In this document: positions 1 to 8,846 of the stretch, in pieces | Layout: each line of letters begins with the position of its first letter | How positions within the stretch are numbered: position 1 is the first letter of the stretch | Assembly: GCF_016469335.1 (NCBI RefSeq) | Contig: NZ_CP059888.1 | Coordinates: 3,162,001-3,226,000 of the forward strand | DNA length: 64,000 bases | Direction of reading: 5' to 3' | From: Flocculibacter collagenilyticus | Lineage (GTDB): Bacteria > Pseudomonadota > Gammaproteobacteria > Enterobacterales > Alteromonadaceae | Translations under genes and position numbers: made by a program | The notes under the pieces: generated by a model | Databases searched by the model: none | The model's input: the letters and a program-made list of their open reading frames with translations, nothing else | Told to the model about the DNA's origin: nothing

Positions 1-83
1 TGTCGGGCTGCACAAATTAACGTTTCTCTATGTTGCCCTTTGCTTTTGGGGCGTCCTACTTTTGCTGTACTCATGGCATTCAC
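1..83 (-). CDS. TetR-family transcriptional regulator, N-terminus only
   Basis: Only the first 27 codons are inside the window. A GTG at 81-83 is preceded by a GAGGA ribosome binding site (91-95), and an in-frame ATG lies at 72-74. The visible peptide has a short basic GRPK segment, then RETLICAAR, the usual opening of TetR-type helix-turn-helix repressors (basic tail, then helix 1 with R-E-x-I-x-x-A-A). No ligand or target can be inferred. It runs off the left edge, so it is partial rather than broken. Confidence 0.6.
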   Translation of the reverse strand, partial: MNAMSTAKVGRPKSKGQHRETLICAAR

Positions 84-405
84 TTTTATTCCTCAATTGA
101 AGAATATAATAGTGAATCACCAATTCATCTACTATCTAATAAATTCCTCAAAAACATGCTATTTGAAGAATTTTACTTAAAAATAGAAAACCGTTAGGCA
201 TTTTGTAGCAGTTACAAAATAAGAAATGAGAAGTAAGAAATGAGAGCGCAAGAAGGAAGAAGAGAAGAAGGTTTGAACTTGAAATTAAGATGGTGCGGTG
301 TGCTAATACTAAGCCGTAATACTAAGCCTTAAGACTAAGCGGCAGCGCAATACACTGCGCGCCACTCTAGTGGTTCAATATAATAGCGTTATATTGAATT
401 GATCA
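84..405. other. Intergenic region with short tandem repeats and a hairpin
   Basis: No gene is visible in these 322 bases. They contain three imperfect 13-base tandem copies of TAATACTAAGCCN (304-316, 317-329, 330-342) and a purine-rich tract around 227-275. A perfect 10-bp hairpin (arms 374-383 and 389-398, 5-base loop) lies just past the stop codon of the minus-strand PEP-CTERM gene. It could be that gene's terminator, but it lacks a clear T-run. Confidence 0.6.
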
Positions 406-1038
406 TTAGCCTTTAACGCGACTAACACCAAAAAATGCAATAAGGCCCAGCATAAATATTACTAATACTGATGGCTCTGGTACTGCCGCCGCACGTTGTT
501 CCACTGAAACTAAAACACCTTCTAAGCTTGAGCCTGCAAATAAGTTATCGTCAAAATATGTGTACTCAAAATCAATATCACTTAATGCAACTGGTGCATT
601 TGCCCAATTGGTTGGCAACGCACCATTATCATAACTTTGGCTATAGTCTAAGAAACCAAATCCAATATACTCCCAGATAAGACCTTGAGAAAATTCGCCA
701 TAAATATCAACAATGTCTCTAGTACCCTGATGAACTACCGATAACTCAATCTCCAATGGGTTTAATGTTAAACCTTCAATAGTGAACAAGCCATTAGCAG
801 CTTCATATGTATCAGAGTAGCTTCTCATTGGGCTAGTATCTGTCAAGCCATCGTCATATGAAAAACTACCTTTCAGTAATGAGCCAACCACAACTGAGTC
901 ATCAATCACGTTTGCATCATCATAAATATCGTCAATTTCTACAGTAAAATCCCAAATTAGTATGGTTGCGTTAACTGAAGCGGTGAATAAAGTAAGCGTT
1001 GCTAATACAACAGAACTTAAGCGGCGCAGGGTAGACAT
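406..1038 (-). CDS. PEP-CTERM sorting-domain protein, secreted, unknown function
   Basis: A 210-residue exported protein. Residues 1-25 form a signal peptide (basic MSTLRR, then a hydrophobic stretch). The C-terminus has the complete PEP-CTERM signal: AAAVPEP, a hydrophobic helix of about 18 residues, then a short basic tail (SRVKG). Known for the family: an EpsH/XrtA-type exosortase recognises this tail, usually for export to surface or extracellular matrix alongside exopolysaccharide. The central region is acidic (many D, E, Y) and I recognise no catalytic domain. The gene stands alone, with a hairpin just downstream. The function of the mature part is unknown. Confidence 0.85.
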   Translation of the reverse strand: MSTLRRLSSVVLATLTLFTASVNATILIWDFTVEIDDIYDDANVIDDSVVVGSLLKGSFSYDDGLTDTSPMRSYSDTYEAANGLFTIEGLTLNPLEIELSVVHQGTRDIVDIYGEFSQGLIWEYIGFGFLDYSQSYDNGALPTNWANAPVALSDIDFEYTYFDDNLFAGSSLEGVLVSVEQRAAAVPEPSVLVIFMLGLIAFFGVSRVKG

Positions 1039-1268
1039 CTTATTTCCTATTTATGTTTATTAAAATAAAGTTTAAATCGACTAGTTTTTAAAGAATACTT
1101 TTTAGAGTTACTATTCTATAAAAATCGCCGATACATGCACATTTAATGCCTTTATTGTATGTGATTAATATTAAAGATTTATTTCCATACAACTAGTACA
1201 AAGTTATTATTTTTGTAAAATTAACTGACACATTCCCCCCCCAGCATCCCTGCTATGAACTAACCATA

Positions 1269-4200
1269 TTACGCCGCCTTTTCCGTTCGCTCGCTCTCAC
1301 CAGAGGTACTTTCTGTGTTCATATTTTCTTTACTCGTATTTCGCTTGTTGAATGTTCTACCTTTAGTCGGTTGTATCAAATTGTGCATAAAGCCGAGTAG
1401 AAAAATAGCCATTATCCAATACCAGTAAGCACTTATCTCTTCCTCAGTAACCTCTGCTTTAACTTGCTCTTCTAACTTTTGCCCCGTTACTTGCTCCATG
1501 TTAGGTTGGCTAGCACTAGCGTTGGCTTTAACTTGTGCATTTGCTAACGCTTGCGTCAATGGCGTTAGGCCAAATCCAAGTGCAGCATTGTCAACGTATT
1601 CAACAAACTTCTCGTTATCAGTGGCCACATCAAATTCAGCAGCAAGGTCGGTATAGGTTTCAACCATTTTCTGTATAGTTGCATCATCAGCTTGCCAGTA
1701 CCCTTTACGAACGGCCTCTAACATACGTTCGATAATTTGCGCTAAACTTTCCGCGTTGTGCTCTTCAAAAAATGCTCGCATATCCATTTGGTATTTATCG
1801 TTAACATAGACATCAAAAAATTCTTGCCATTGATCATCGCGAATAGCCTCAGGCGTCATCACTTCCCAGCCCCACATATTGTTCATGCGGTCTAACATTG
1901 CGGTGGCGCCTGCATAGCCAGCATCTTGCATGGCTTTAATCCATCGGGGGTGAAAATAACGACTACGCATTTCTTGGTTTACAAATTCAGCGAGTGTTTG
2001 CGTTTTTAGCTGATCTTTTTTGCGTAAATTAGACACATACATTTCGGGTGTTTTGCCGTCTAAATGACGTACGGCCAGCCCTATACCACCAAAGTATTGA
2101 AATGGATCATCATTGGTCATTAGTGCATAAAGGTTAGTGGAACGAGAAAAAATCACGCCATCGGTGCCTGACAGCACCTTGTTGTAAAGTCCGGTTCCAT
2201 CGCCAAATGTGTCTCCTACATTTTCACTCCAACGCGTTTCGTCGTATCCAAATGCATATCCCATACGATCAAGATACAAGTCTGCAAGTTTACTGTCCTT
2301 CTCCCACGTATCAGACGCTAATGAACTTGCGGCTAATCCTGTCCCATAGTTTCCGGTTTCGTTTGAAAAAATACGAATTGATGATAGGTAATCAGCGTCT
2401 TCTTCAGACTTGCCCGTTGCCAATAATTCAGTTTTAAGTGCATTGGCATGGCGATATACAAAGTTATTGTCTTCTTTCATTTTGGCGACTTTATCAATGG
2501 CCTTTGCAAGCCAAAGCATCACATTAGGAAATGCGTCACGATATAATCCTGTTGCGGAAATAACCACATCAATACGCGGCCGTTCTAACTCACCGTATGG
2601 GATAACGTCAGTGCCAATCACATTGCCTTGGTGATTCCATTTCGGTTTTAAGCCTAAGGCATGCAGTATTTGTGCTTCTAACGCGCCATGGTGTCGCATT
2701 GTTTCTAATGACCATAATGAAAACGCTAATTTTTCAGGATATTTTCCGTGCTTTTTAACATAGGCATCAATGGTTTGATTCATTAATGTAACCCCAGCTT
2801 GATACGCTTCTTTAGAAGGTACTTTGGCTGGGTTGAACCCAATTAAATTTCGCCCAGTGGGCACTGCTTGCGGATTACGAATCGGATCGCCGCCATAACT
2901 TACAGGAATATAATCAGCTTCCATTGCAGCCAACAGATTAGAAATTTCAGCTATGTTTTGAAAATTGTCCCAGTAGCTTTTCGCTATTAATAAATCTGAC
3001 TGTAATTTATCACCAAGATTGTTAAGCGACTGTGGCGCTGCAATAAATTTGCTTAATAACTGATAGCCATCAAGGGCAGCTAAATGCTTTACATTACGGC
3101 TATCAAGCTGTTCGCTTTTGTTAATACTAAGCTGATGCTGTTGCTCATATTTTGCAGCTCGCGCGACAAAGTCATCGCCCAACATTTCTAGCATAGTGCT
3201 GAATAAGTGCGCCTCTTTAGGTAGTTGACCAAATTGATGAATACCTAATGGTTGGCTCATTTGTGCGAGTGCATTTAGGTGATCTTGAATGTTAGCTATA
3301 AACCGCTCAAAATCAGCCATCATGTCAGCTTTATCTATAGATAAGTCGTTCAGTATGTTCAGCTTTTCCGCCATCGCGACAATTTCTGCTTGCGTATTTG
3401 CTTGAGTTTGACCGTCCGATAACAACATGTAATTTGTTATTTTGTCGTTTAACTCCGACACTTCTGCATACAAACCAGCTTTAGCAAAACCAGGCGTCAA
3501 ATGACTTATCATGGTGGCACGACCGCGACGCTTGGCTTGCATGGCTTCGCCCACGTTATCAATAATATAAGGATAAAATACGGGTAAATTACCTAGCGCT
3601 AAACTTGGCGCATCATATACTGACAACCCGCGCTCTTTGCCCGTTAACCACTCTTGTGAACCGTGCGTACCTAGGTGTATGTAAGCATCTGCCCCAAATG
3701 TTTCACGCGCGAATAAATAAATAGCTAAATAATTATGGTTTATCGGCGTCTTGGTGCTGTGATATAAGCTTGAATGTTCTTTGGCATCATTGCCTCTTAC
3801 ACCTTGCGGCAACACAATCAAATTACCTAAGTTCATGCGAGGAATAACAAATGCACTTAGCTGTTGGCCGTCAATGGTGGCATTTCGTAACATATTACTT
3901 TCTTGTGGTGTACCCCATCGCTCGATAATCGGTTGAGTTACACTCTCTGGTAATTGATTAAACCAAGTTAAATATGTGGAAAGTGGCATGTATTCCGCTA
4001 AGTCCTGCTCAATCAATTTTTCGGCATCTTCTCCACGATAATATGGTCGTAACAATTTACCTGCCGACTCAATTAGTGCTTCTGTAGAGGTTGTATTAAT
4101 TTGATAGCCTTTCGCTTTCATGGCCAGTGAAATGTGTTGAATAGAGCTAGGCACATCTAAAAAGGCAGCGCCTATATTTTTTTCGCCCGGAGGATAATTC

Positions 4201-5321
4201 CAAATAAAGGTAGCAATACGCTTTTCACTATTTTCAATATGCGCAAGATTAGCATGATTAAAAGCCCGTTCTACCAGCGCATTTAACTGATAAGGAATAG
4301 CTTTTTTCTCACCCGCTTCGTTAGCTGCAATAATGGTTGGGTCGGCACTGCCAGTATCTTCTGGCATCACTAAAAAGAACGGTGTTAAAGAAGCTGACAC
4401 ACCTGCATGATCTTGTTCAAACTCGGCTTGGCTGCCTTCGGTATAATTTAACGCGTGTAACACTGGTACGCCTAGCTTCTCAAATTCAGTTCTGCGCTTG
4501 GCAACGTAATGCAGCGAACGATAGTTTATGATTAAATCGACTCGTGAATGATTTCCCTCGGCGGTCTCTTCTGTCAGTAAGTCGGTATAGTTTAGATCTT
4601 TATCTTCACCTTCAAAAAAATAACCAAATGCTTTAGCACCTTTCGCTTCTAATCCTTTAATCAGAGAATCTACAATTTGTTGTTGCTCATAATCAATCAC
4701 ACTTCTGTGCATACCAATCGCGATGACTGGCTGCTTATTCTTTACATTCAGGAAATTAAAAAATGCGGTTTCGTCCGCAGTGATCTGCCCGTTAAAGTGG
4801 TAGTGATATAACCCAGTGCTAGGCTTAACAATAGGGGCTTTAGCGACGTGGGCTGATAAGCCTAATAAATCATTGGCCAAGTAATACATCATGTTCTGAT
4901 AATTTTCGCGGCCTGCGCCTTGGTAATATGCACCAATACGTTTGTTCTGCTCGGTTGATAACCCTTGGTTCATCTTCTTGTTCGCTAAGTCACCCAAAGA
5001 GATAACCGGCACAGATGGAAACTGAGATAATTTACTTTGAAACTTAGCAAACATAAATTTAGATAACGCAGGATTAATTCCATCTAGCATGATCAATCTA
5101 GCACCAGACCAAGCACTATTAATCTGTTCGTCAGACTTTCCTTTTGTTGAAAAAATCACAAGTTCGAATGGCTGATTTTTCGCTAAACCTTTTAGTAATT
5201 CACCTTTAGGTTTTGAAGCATGAGACGACATCATCAACAATATTTGCGGTTTTTCACTGGCAGCTGCACTTGGCAATATAAAGAGGGATAATAGTATCAA
5301 TAAGAGGTATTTTTTAAACAT
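1269..5321 (-). CDS. Exported CobN-like (HmuS-like) tetrapyrrole chelatase/dechelatase homologue
   Basis: About 1350 residues, homologous to CobN/BchH large chelatase subunits. The family signature HLGTHGSQEWLTGK is near residue 548 and is followed by the typical G-N-L-P-x-x-Y-P-Y and A-K-R-R-G-R-A-T segments. Unlike cytosolic CobN it begins with a signal peptide (MFKKYLLLILLSLF, then a small-residue cleavage region) and ends with one membrane helix near residues 1290-1312 and a charged tail, so it is probably periplasmic and membrane-anchored. The start is the ATG at 5319-5321, 10 bases after the DUF2149 stop; a longer reading would overlap that gene. No cobalamin synthesis genes are nearby. 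Instead it is in an operon with ExbB-like and DUF2149 genes, divergent from a heme-receptor-like TonB receptor, which is the arrangement of HmuS systems. A role in metal removal from or insertion into a tetrapyrrole is inferred. Confidence 0.85.
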   Translation of the reverse strand: MFKKYLLLILLSLFILPSAAASEKPQILLMMSSHASKPKGELLKGLAKNQPFELVIFSTKGKSDEQINSAWSGARLIMLDGINPALSKFMFAKFQSKLSQFPSVPVISLGDLANKKMNQGLSTEQNKRIGAYYQGAGRENYQNMMYYLANDLLGLSAHVAKAPIVKPSTGLYHYHFNGQITADETAFFNFLNVKNKQPVIAIGMHRSVIDYEQQQIVDSLIKGLEAKGAKAFGYFFEGEDKDLNYTDLLTEETAEGNHSRVDLIINYRSLHYVAKRRTEFEKLGVPVLHALNYTEGSQAEFEQDHAGVSASLTPFFLVMPEDTGSADPTIIAANEAGEKKAIPYQLNALVERAFNHANLAHIENSEKRIATFIWNYPPGEKNIGAAFLDVPSSIQHISLAMKAKGYQINTTSTEALIESAGKLLRPYYRGEDAEKLIEQDLAEYMPLSTYLTWFNQLPESVTQPIIERWGTPQESNMLRNATIDGQQLSAFVIPRMNLGNLIVLPQGVRGNDAKEHSSLYHSTKTPINHNYLAIYLFARETFGADAYIHLGTHGSQEWLTGKERGLSVYDAPSLALGNLPVFYPYIIDNVGEAMQAKRRGRATMISHLTPGFAKAGLYAEVSELNDKITNYMLLSDGQTQANTQAEIVAMAEKLNILNDLSIDKADMMADFERFIANIQDHLNALAQMSQPLGIHQFGQLPKEAHLFSTMLEMLGDDFVARAAKYEQQHQLSINKSEQLDSRNVKHLAALDGYQLLSKFIAAPQSLNNLGDKLQSDLLIAKSYWDNFQNIAEISNLLAAMEADYIPVSYGGDPIRNPQAVPTGRNLIGFNPAKVPSKEAYQAGVTLMNQTIDAYVKKHGKYPEKLAFSLWSLETMRHHGALEAQILHALGLKPKWNHQGNVIGTDVIPYGELERPRIDVVISATGLYRDAFPNVMLWLAKAIDKVAKMKEDNNFVYRHANALKTELLATGKSEEDADYLSSIRIFSNETGNYGTGLAASSLASDTWEKDSKLADLYLDRMGYAFGYDETRWSENVGDTFGDGTGLYNKVLSGTDGVIFSRSTNLYALMTNDDPFQYFGGIGLAVRHLDGKTPEMYVSNLRKKDQLKTQTLAEFVNQEMRSRYFHPRWIKAMQDAGYAGATAMLDRMNNMWGWEVMTPEAIRDDQWQEFFDVYVNDKYQMDMRAFFEEHNAESLAQIIERMLEAVRKGYWQADDATIQKMVETYTDLAAEFDVATDNEKFVEYVDNAALGFGLTPLTQALANAQVKANASASQPNMEQVTGQKLEEQVKAEVTEEEISAYWYWIMAIFLLGFMHNLIQPTKGRTFNKRNTSKENMNTESTSGESERTEKAA

Positions 5322-5331
5322 GATTGCTCGC

Positions 5332-5679
5332 TCAGTTAGCGTTAACAGAAGAAGGTGTAGAAGAAGCTGCTTCATTTTCAGGCACATAAACAAAGCTACC
5401 ATCCGCCATTTTATAGGCGACTCCAGCACGAGCGCCCTCACCTGAGCCAATGTCTCCTGTAGACTTATATTGTTTAATTTCTTTTCCTTTTTTTACGATG
5501 ACTTCCATGTTTGGTTTACCTGCGTTTTTTACGACAGTGACATCATCACTATTAAAAACAGTTAATGGATTTTGCGCCAAGGCAATTAATAAAGCGGCGA
5601 TAATAACTAAAAACACGTCCACTAAATTTACCGCACTCACAATGGGGTTTAGCTCTTCGTCATCATCAAGGAACCGCAT
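5332..5679 (-). CDS. DUF2149 family membrane protein (ExbD-like partner)
   Basis: A 115-residue protein with an acidic N-terminus (RFLDDDEELNP), one membrane helix at about residues 20-40 (AVNLVDVFLVIIAALLIALA), and a small periplasmic domain. This matches my recollection of DUF2149, which occurs next to CobN-like chelatases and MotA/TolQ/ExbB channels. Its topology resembles ExbD/TolR: a short cytosolic tail, one helix and a periplasmic part. Its ATG overlaps the TAA of the upstream ExbB-like gene (TAATG), implying translational coupling and a shared complex. It probably forms the second stator subunit that energises the chelatase or receptor; this is inference. Confidence 0.8.
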   Translation of the reverse strand: MRFLDDDEELNPIVSAVNLVDVFLVIIAALLIALAQNPLTVFNSDDVTVVKNAGKPNMEVIVKKGKEIKQYKSTGDIGSGEGARAGVAYKMADGSFVYVPENEAASSTPSSVNAN

Positions 5680-6218
5680 TACGCTGTTCCTTTAATTTTG
5701 CGAATATTAATCAGCTCATCAGCGCACCAACGCTTTTTTACTGATGCAGGCCAGAAGGTTAAAGACGAAATGACTAATCCCCATATAACCGCCGCAAACG
5801 CAATAATAAGATTTTCACTAATCCCCTGAATATTTCCATCAGCAAGCGCTTGCAACGCAGGTCCCATTGGGATCATGGTGGCTATAAGGCCTAGCATGGG
5901 CGCGATACGTGTAACAATACGTAAGTTTTCTAATTGTTTAAGAGCAACCACCTCAAGCTCATCATCGCTAGCGTAGGGATTGTCAATAAAGTAGTTATGA
6001 ATTGGATAACCAGCATGTGTTGATATGGTTTGTGTACCAGAGCCTGTTATTTGCTGTATATACACAAGTTTATTTTTCTTTCGCACCAACCATTGAGACG
6101 TAAAACGCCCTAATTCATAAATGGCATACACAACGAGTGCGCAAATTAAAACAATAACGGGCGCCATTAATAGTTCAGACGCTTTAGCCATTGTGAGTTC
6201 TAACAGCTGAATATTCAC
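5679..6218 (-). CDS. MotA/TolQ/ExbB-family proton channel protein
   Basis: About 179 residues. Helix 1 is near the N-terminus (LLMAPVIVLICALVVYAIYE). A cytosolic segment follows, then two C-terminal helices: the first includes IAPMLGLIATMIPMGPALQ, the conserved ExbB/TolQ element (P-x-L-G-L-x-G-T-x-x-x-M, with ATM here), and the last is NLIIAFAAVIWGLVISSL. I prefer the GTG at 6216-6218, which has AAGG 11 bases upstream; an ATG at 6191 and a TTG at 6266 are alternatives. It is first in a three-gene operon (TAATG overlap with the DUF2149 gene). It likely harvests proton motive force for the tetrapyrrole module and may substitute for or add to the housekeeping ExbB. Confidence 0.85.
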   Translation of the reverse strand: MNIQLLELTMAKASELLMAPVIVLICALVVYAIYELGRFTSQWLVRKKNKLVYIQQITGSGTQTISTHAGYPIHNYFIDNPYASDDELEVVALKQLENLRIVTRIAPMLGLIATMIPMGPALQALADGNIQGISENLIIAFAAVIWGLVISSLTFWPASVKKRWCADELINIRKIKGTA

Positions 6219-6274
6219 TTTTATTACTACCTTAATTAATTTAAACGGCCATATTCTATGTCGCAACCAAACTT

Positions 6275-6305
6275 AATGCAAATGATAATAATTACCATTT
6301 GCATT
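6275..6305. promoter_or_regulatory. Fur box within an extended palindrome, divergent control region
   Basis: Positions 6283-6297 read TGATAATAATTACCA, matching the 7-1-7 Fur consensus TGATAATNATTATCA at 14 of 15 positions. It sits at the centre of a longer inverted repeat: arms AATGCAAATG (6275-6284) and CATTTGCATT (6296-6305) are perfectly complementary. It lies between the divergent ExbB-like gene and the TonB receptor, so iron-dependent repression of both arms by Fur is the natural reading. The extended arms may mark a second regulator or a second Fur dimer. Confidence 0.75.
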
Positions 6306-6440
6306 ATTTTTTATTATTTATTACGCTATAAAAATGAAACGTGAACAGCTAATGATGTCAGCCCGATTTCATTAATAATTAGGCGTGTTAAACAAATACC
6401 TCTGATCATCAGAAAATAAACTCTCAAATAGGATTCAATC

Positions 6441-8618
6441 ATGTTTAAGCAAAAGCGCAGTATGTTAGCCAGCGCCATTTCCATTGCCCTTATGACTTCG
6501 CCAGTTACCTTTGCCAACCTTATCGCCGACGATTCTGACAGTACTGACTTTGAAGTGGTTGTGATCAGTGGTACGAAAACTGAGAAGCAACTAAAAGATG
6601 TTTCTGGCAGCATTTCTGTAATGACGCAGGAAGATTTAGAGAAGCAAGCCATTACTGACATGAGCCAATTGTTCAAATATGATCCAAGCATTCAAGTCAG
6701 TGGCAGTACAGGTAACGCACAAAACATCATTGTTCGTGGTATGGGCGGTGATAGAGTGTTAATGATAAAAGATGGCATGCGCATGAATGAAGGTTACGGT
6801 GCAAATGGTCTTAACGACATTGTTGGCCGGGGCTTTATTGATACTGATACATTAAAACAAGTAGAAGTTGCTAAAGGAGCCGCCTCATCGCTATATGGTT
6901 CAGACGCATTGGGCGGTATCGCGGTGTTTACCACCAAAGACGCATCTGATTATCTGGCTAATGGCGAAACCTTCTCGGGCAAAGTGAAAGCCGGTTATCT
7001 GTCATCGGGTGAACAACAGAATATAAGCACGACACTTGCTTTAAAAACAGGACAATTCGAACACCTATTAAATGCAGGGGTTCGAGATGGCCATGAAACA
7101 CAAAACTTTGATGAAACCAAGCCTGAATTAGATATCGAATCAACGAGCTTACTTTACAAAGCCAAATACAACCTAAATGAACAAGACTTTGTCGCTTTTA
7201 CCGCTGATATTTGGGAGCAAGAGGTAACAGGTAATATTGCACATGGTTTATTGCAACACTTTAGAGATCTTAATGGGTATACAATCTTAACTGAAAACAG
7301 CAACAGCGAGAAAACGAACCACGCCTTTCAACTACGCTACCATACAGAAGCTAATACCGCTGTTTACGACCTATTAAATGTGTCTATTTATTCAAACGAC
7401 ACTGAACAAAAAGACATAGAATATGGCCAACTAGACATTAATGCTAACTTTGGTTTCCCCATTATTGAAATTAGAGACATGCAAAAAACGGCTGTTTTTA
7501 AACAAAGTACGCAAGGCTTTTTATCAAATGCGACTTTAACGTTAAACGACATGCACACACTCGGTTATGGTTTAGACATAGAGCAATCTGAAGCAGAACG
7601 CACAGAGTCAAAATTGTATAGTGTGGCTGGCGTTGCAAAAAATGGCTACCCACAAGTCAGTGATAAGTTTCCTAACACTGAAGTATTTCGTGCAGGCGCA
7701 TTTTTCAATGACGAAATAACGTTACTCGATGGTGCTTTAATTACCACATTGGGTGCACGCTTTGACACTTATAAAATGGAAGCTAACACCACATCAAACG
7801 TAAATACTTACCGCGAATATGATGAAAATCACACTTCTTTAAACATAGGTTCGCTTTACCATCTTACCGACACCGTTGCAGTATTTGCTCAGTACGGTCA
7901 AGGCTTCAAAGTGCCTGCGTACGACTTAGCTTATATCAATCACGACAACTCACTATATGGCTATAAGGTTATATCTAGTGACGACTTATCACCGGAAGAA
8001 AGTGATACATACGAGCTTGGTATACGTGGCCATATCAACAACGTTTATTTCTCAAGTGCAGTTTACTATTCTCAGTATGATGAGTTTCTAGCAACTGAAT
8101 TAACAGGTTTCGACACCATTACCAACCCGTATACTCAGCAAGCATCGCAAGTATCAATCTTTCAATACCAAAATATTGACTCTGTAACCATTAAAGGTAT
8201 TGAAGCTGCTGTCCGCTATGACATTAATGACGAGCTGTCGGTCTTTACCAATGCGTCTTATCAAGATGGTAAGAACGACAATACTGACGAATACTTAAGC
8301 AGTATTGCACCACTATCAGGTGCTACAGGCCTTAGTTTTGAGCAGGACGCCCTGTCTGCGGAATTAATAGTAAACTGGGCTAAACGTATGCATAAAGTAA
8401 ACGATGACAATATTGAAATTGCAGGCTACGGCACAATAGATCTTCTTACCAGCTACGATATTAATGACCAATTTAAGCTTAACCTAGCTATTACTAATCT
8501 AACCGATAAAGAATACGTACGCGCTATTAACGGTGCAGGACACACAAAAGCAGAAACCTTAAATAATTTGACTGAAGCAGGCAGAACCTTCTCTGCTAAT
8601 ATCCATTACCGTTTTTAA
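6441..8618 (+). CDS. TonB-dependent receptor, heme/hemoglobin-receptor-like
   Basis: 725 residues. A signal peptide (1-26, ending near TFA) is followed by a TonB-box-like FEVVVIS, a plug domain at about 40-150 (QNIIVRGMGGDRVLMIKDGM; SSLYGSDALGGIAVFTTKD) and a 22-stranded-type barrel ending in aromatic F (NIHYRF). Around residue 488 it has FKVP, then an extracellular loop with H, then SSDDLSPEESDTYELGIRG. This is the position of the FRAP...NPNL signature of heme receptors (HmuR/HemR type), in altered form. The start ATG has AGGA 7 bases upstream. It is divergent from the CobN-like operon and shares its Fur box. It likely imports heme or a related metallo-tetrapyrrole; the exact ligand is not shown by sequence. 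Confidence 0.85.
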   Translation: MFKQKRSMLASAISIALMTSPVTFANLIADDSDSTDFEVVVISGTKTEKQLKDVSGSISVMTQEDLEKQAITDMSQLFKYDPSIQVSGSTGNAQNIIVRGMGGDRVLMIKDGMRMNEGYGANGLNDIVGRGFIDTDTLKQVEVAKGAASSLYGSDALGGIAVFTTKDASDYLANGETFSGKVKAGYLSSGEQQNISTTLALKTGQFEHLLNAGVRDGHETQNFDETKPELDIESTSLLYKAKYNLNEQDFVAFTADIWEQEVTGNIAHGLLQHFRDLNGYTILTENSNSEKTNHAFQLRYHTEANTAVYDLLNVSIYSNDTEQKDIEYGQLDINANFGFPIIEIRDMQKTAVFKQSTQGFLSNATLTLNDMHTLGYGLDIEQSEAERTESKLYSVAGVAKNGYPQVSDKFPNTEVFRAGAFFNDEITLLDGALITTLGARFDTYKMEANTTSNVNTYREYDENHTSLNIGSLYHLTDTVAVFAQYGQGFKVPAYDLAYINHDNSLYGYKVISSDDLSPEESDTYELGIRGHINNVYFSSAVYYSQYDEFLATELTGFDTITNPYTQQASQVSIFQYQNIDSVTIKGIEAAVRYDINDELSVFTNASYQDGKNDNTDEYLSSIAPLSGATGLSFEQDALSAELIVNWAKRMHKVNDDNIEIAGYGTIDLLTSYDINDQFKLNLAITNLTDKEYVRAINGAGHTKAETLNNLTEAGRTFSANIHYRF

Positions 8619-8632
8619 CCCCTTTCATATCA

Positions 8633-8658
8633 CGTGCTATCCCTAAACAGATAGCACG
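8633..8658 (+). terminator. Possible terminator hairpin after the TonB receptor
   Basis: A perfect 9-bp stem (8633-8641 with 8650-8658, 8-base loop) lies 14 bases past the receptor stop codon. No U-tract follows, so it may be a 3' end stabiliser rather than a true intrinsic terminator. The rest of the gap to 8847 shows no gene. Confidence 0.4.
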
Positions 8659-8846
8659 CAGACACTAGAAAAGAAGCAAGTTATAAGCTTATGCTGTGCT
8701 TGAATCATTTCAATAATGATATTAATTTAACAGCCGATAAAAGCTCAATAACCATTCAATAAGCCATTCGATAGCGTTTGGTAGTGATTCAAATATTCCT
8801 ATTACCAAACAGCACATCTCAAATCAATATTCAGTTTCATTATCAA

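Noticed and set aside
304..342. Possible CRISPR-like array from the three 13-base repeats
   Set aside because: No spacers between copies, repeats too short and no cas genes; a simple tandem repeat. No CRISPR array was found elsewhere in the window.
1269..5321. Reading the CobN-like gene as the cobaltochelatase of vitamin B12 synthesis
   Set aside because: No cob/cbi genes are near, the protein has a signal peptide, and it sits with TonB/ExbB-type genes and a Fur box.
6326..6691. 121-codon minus-strand reading opposite the TonB receptor start
   Set aside because: It lies antisense across the receptor signal peptide and Fur region, with no ribosome site or domain.
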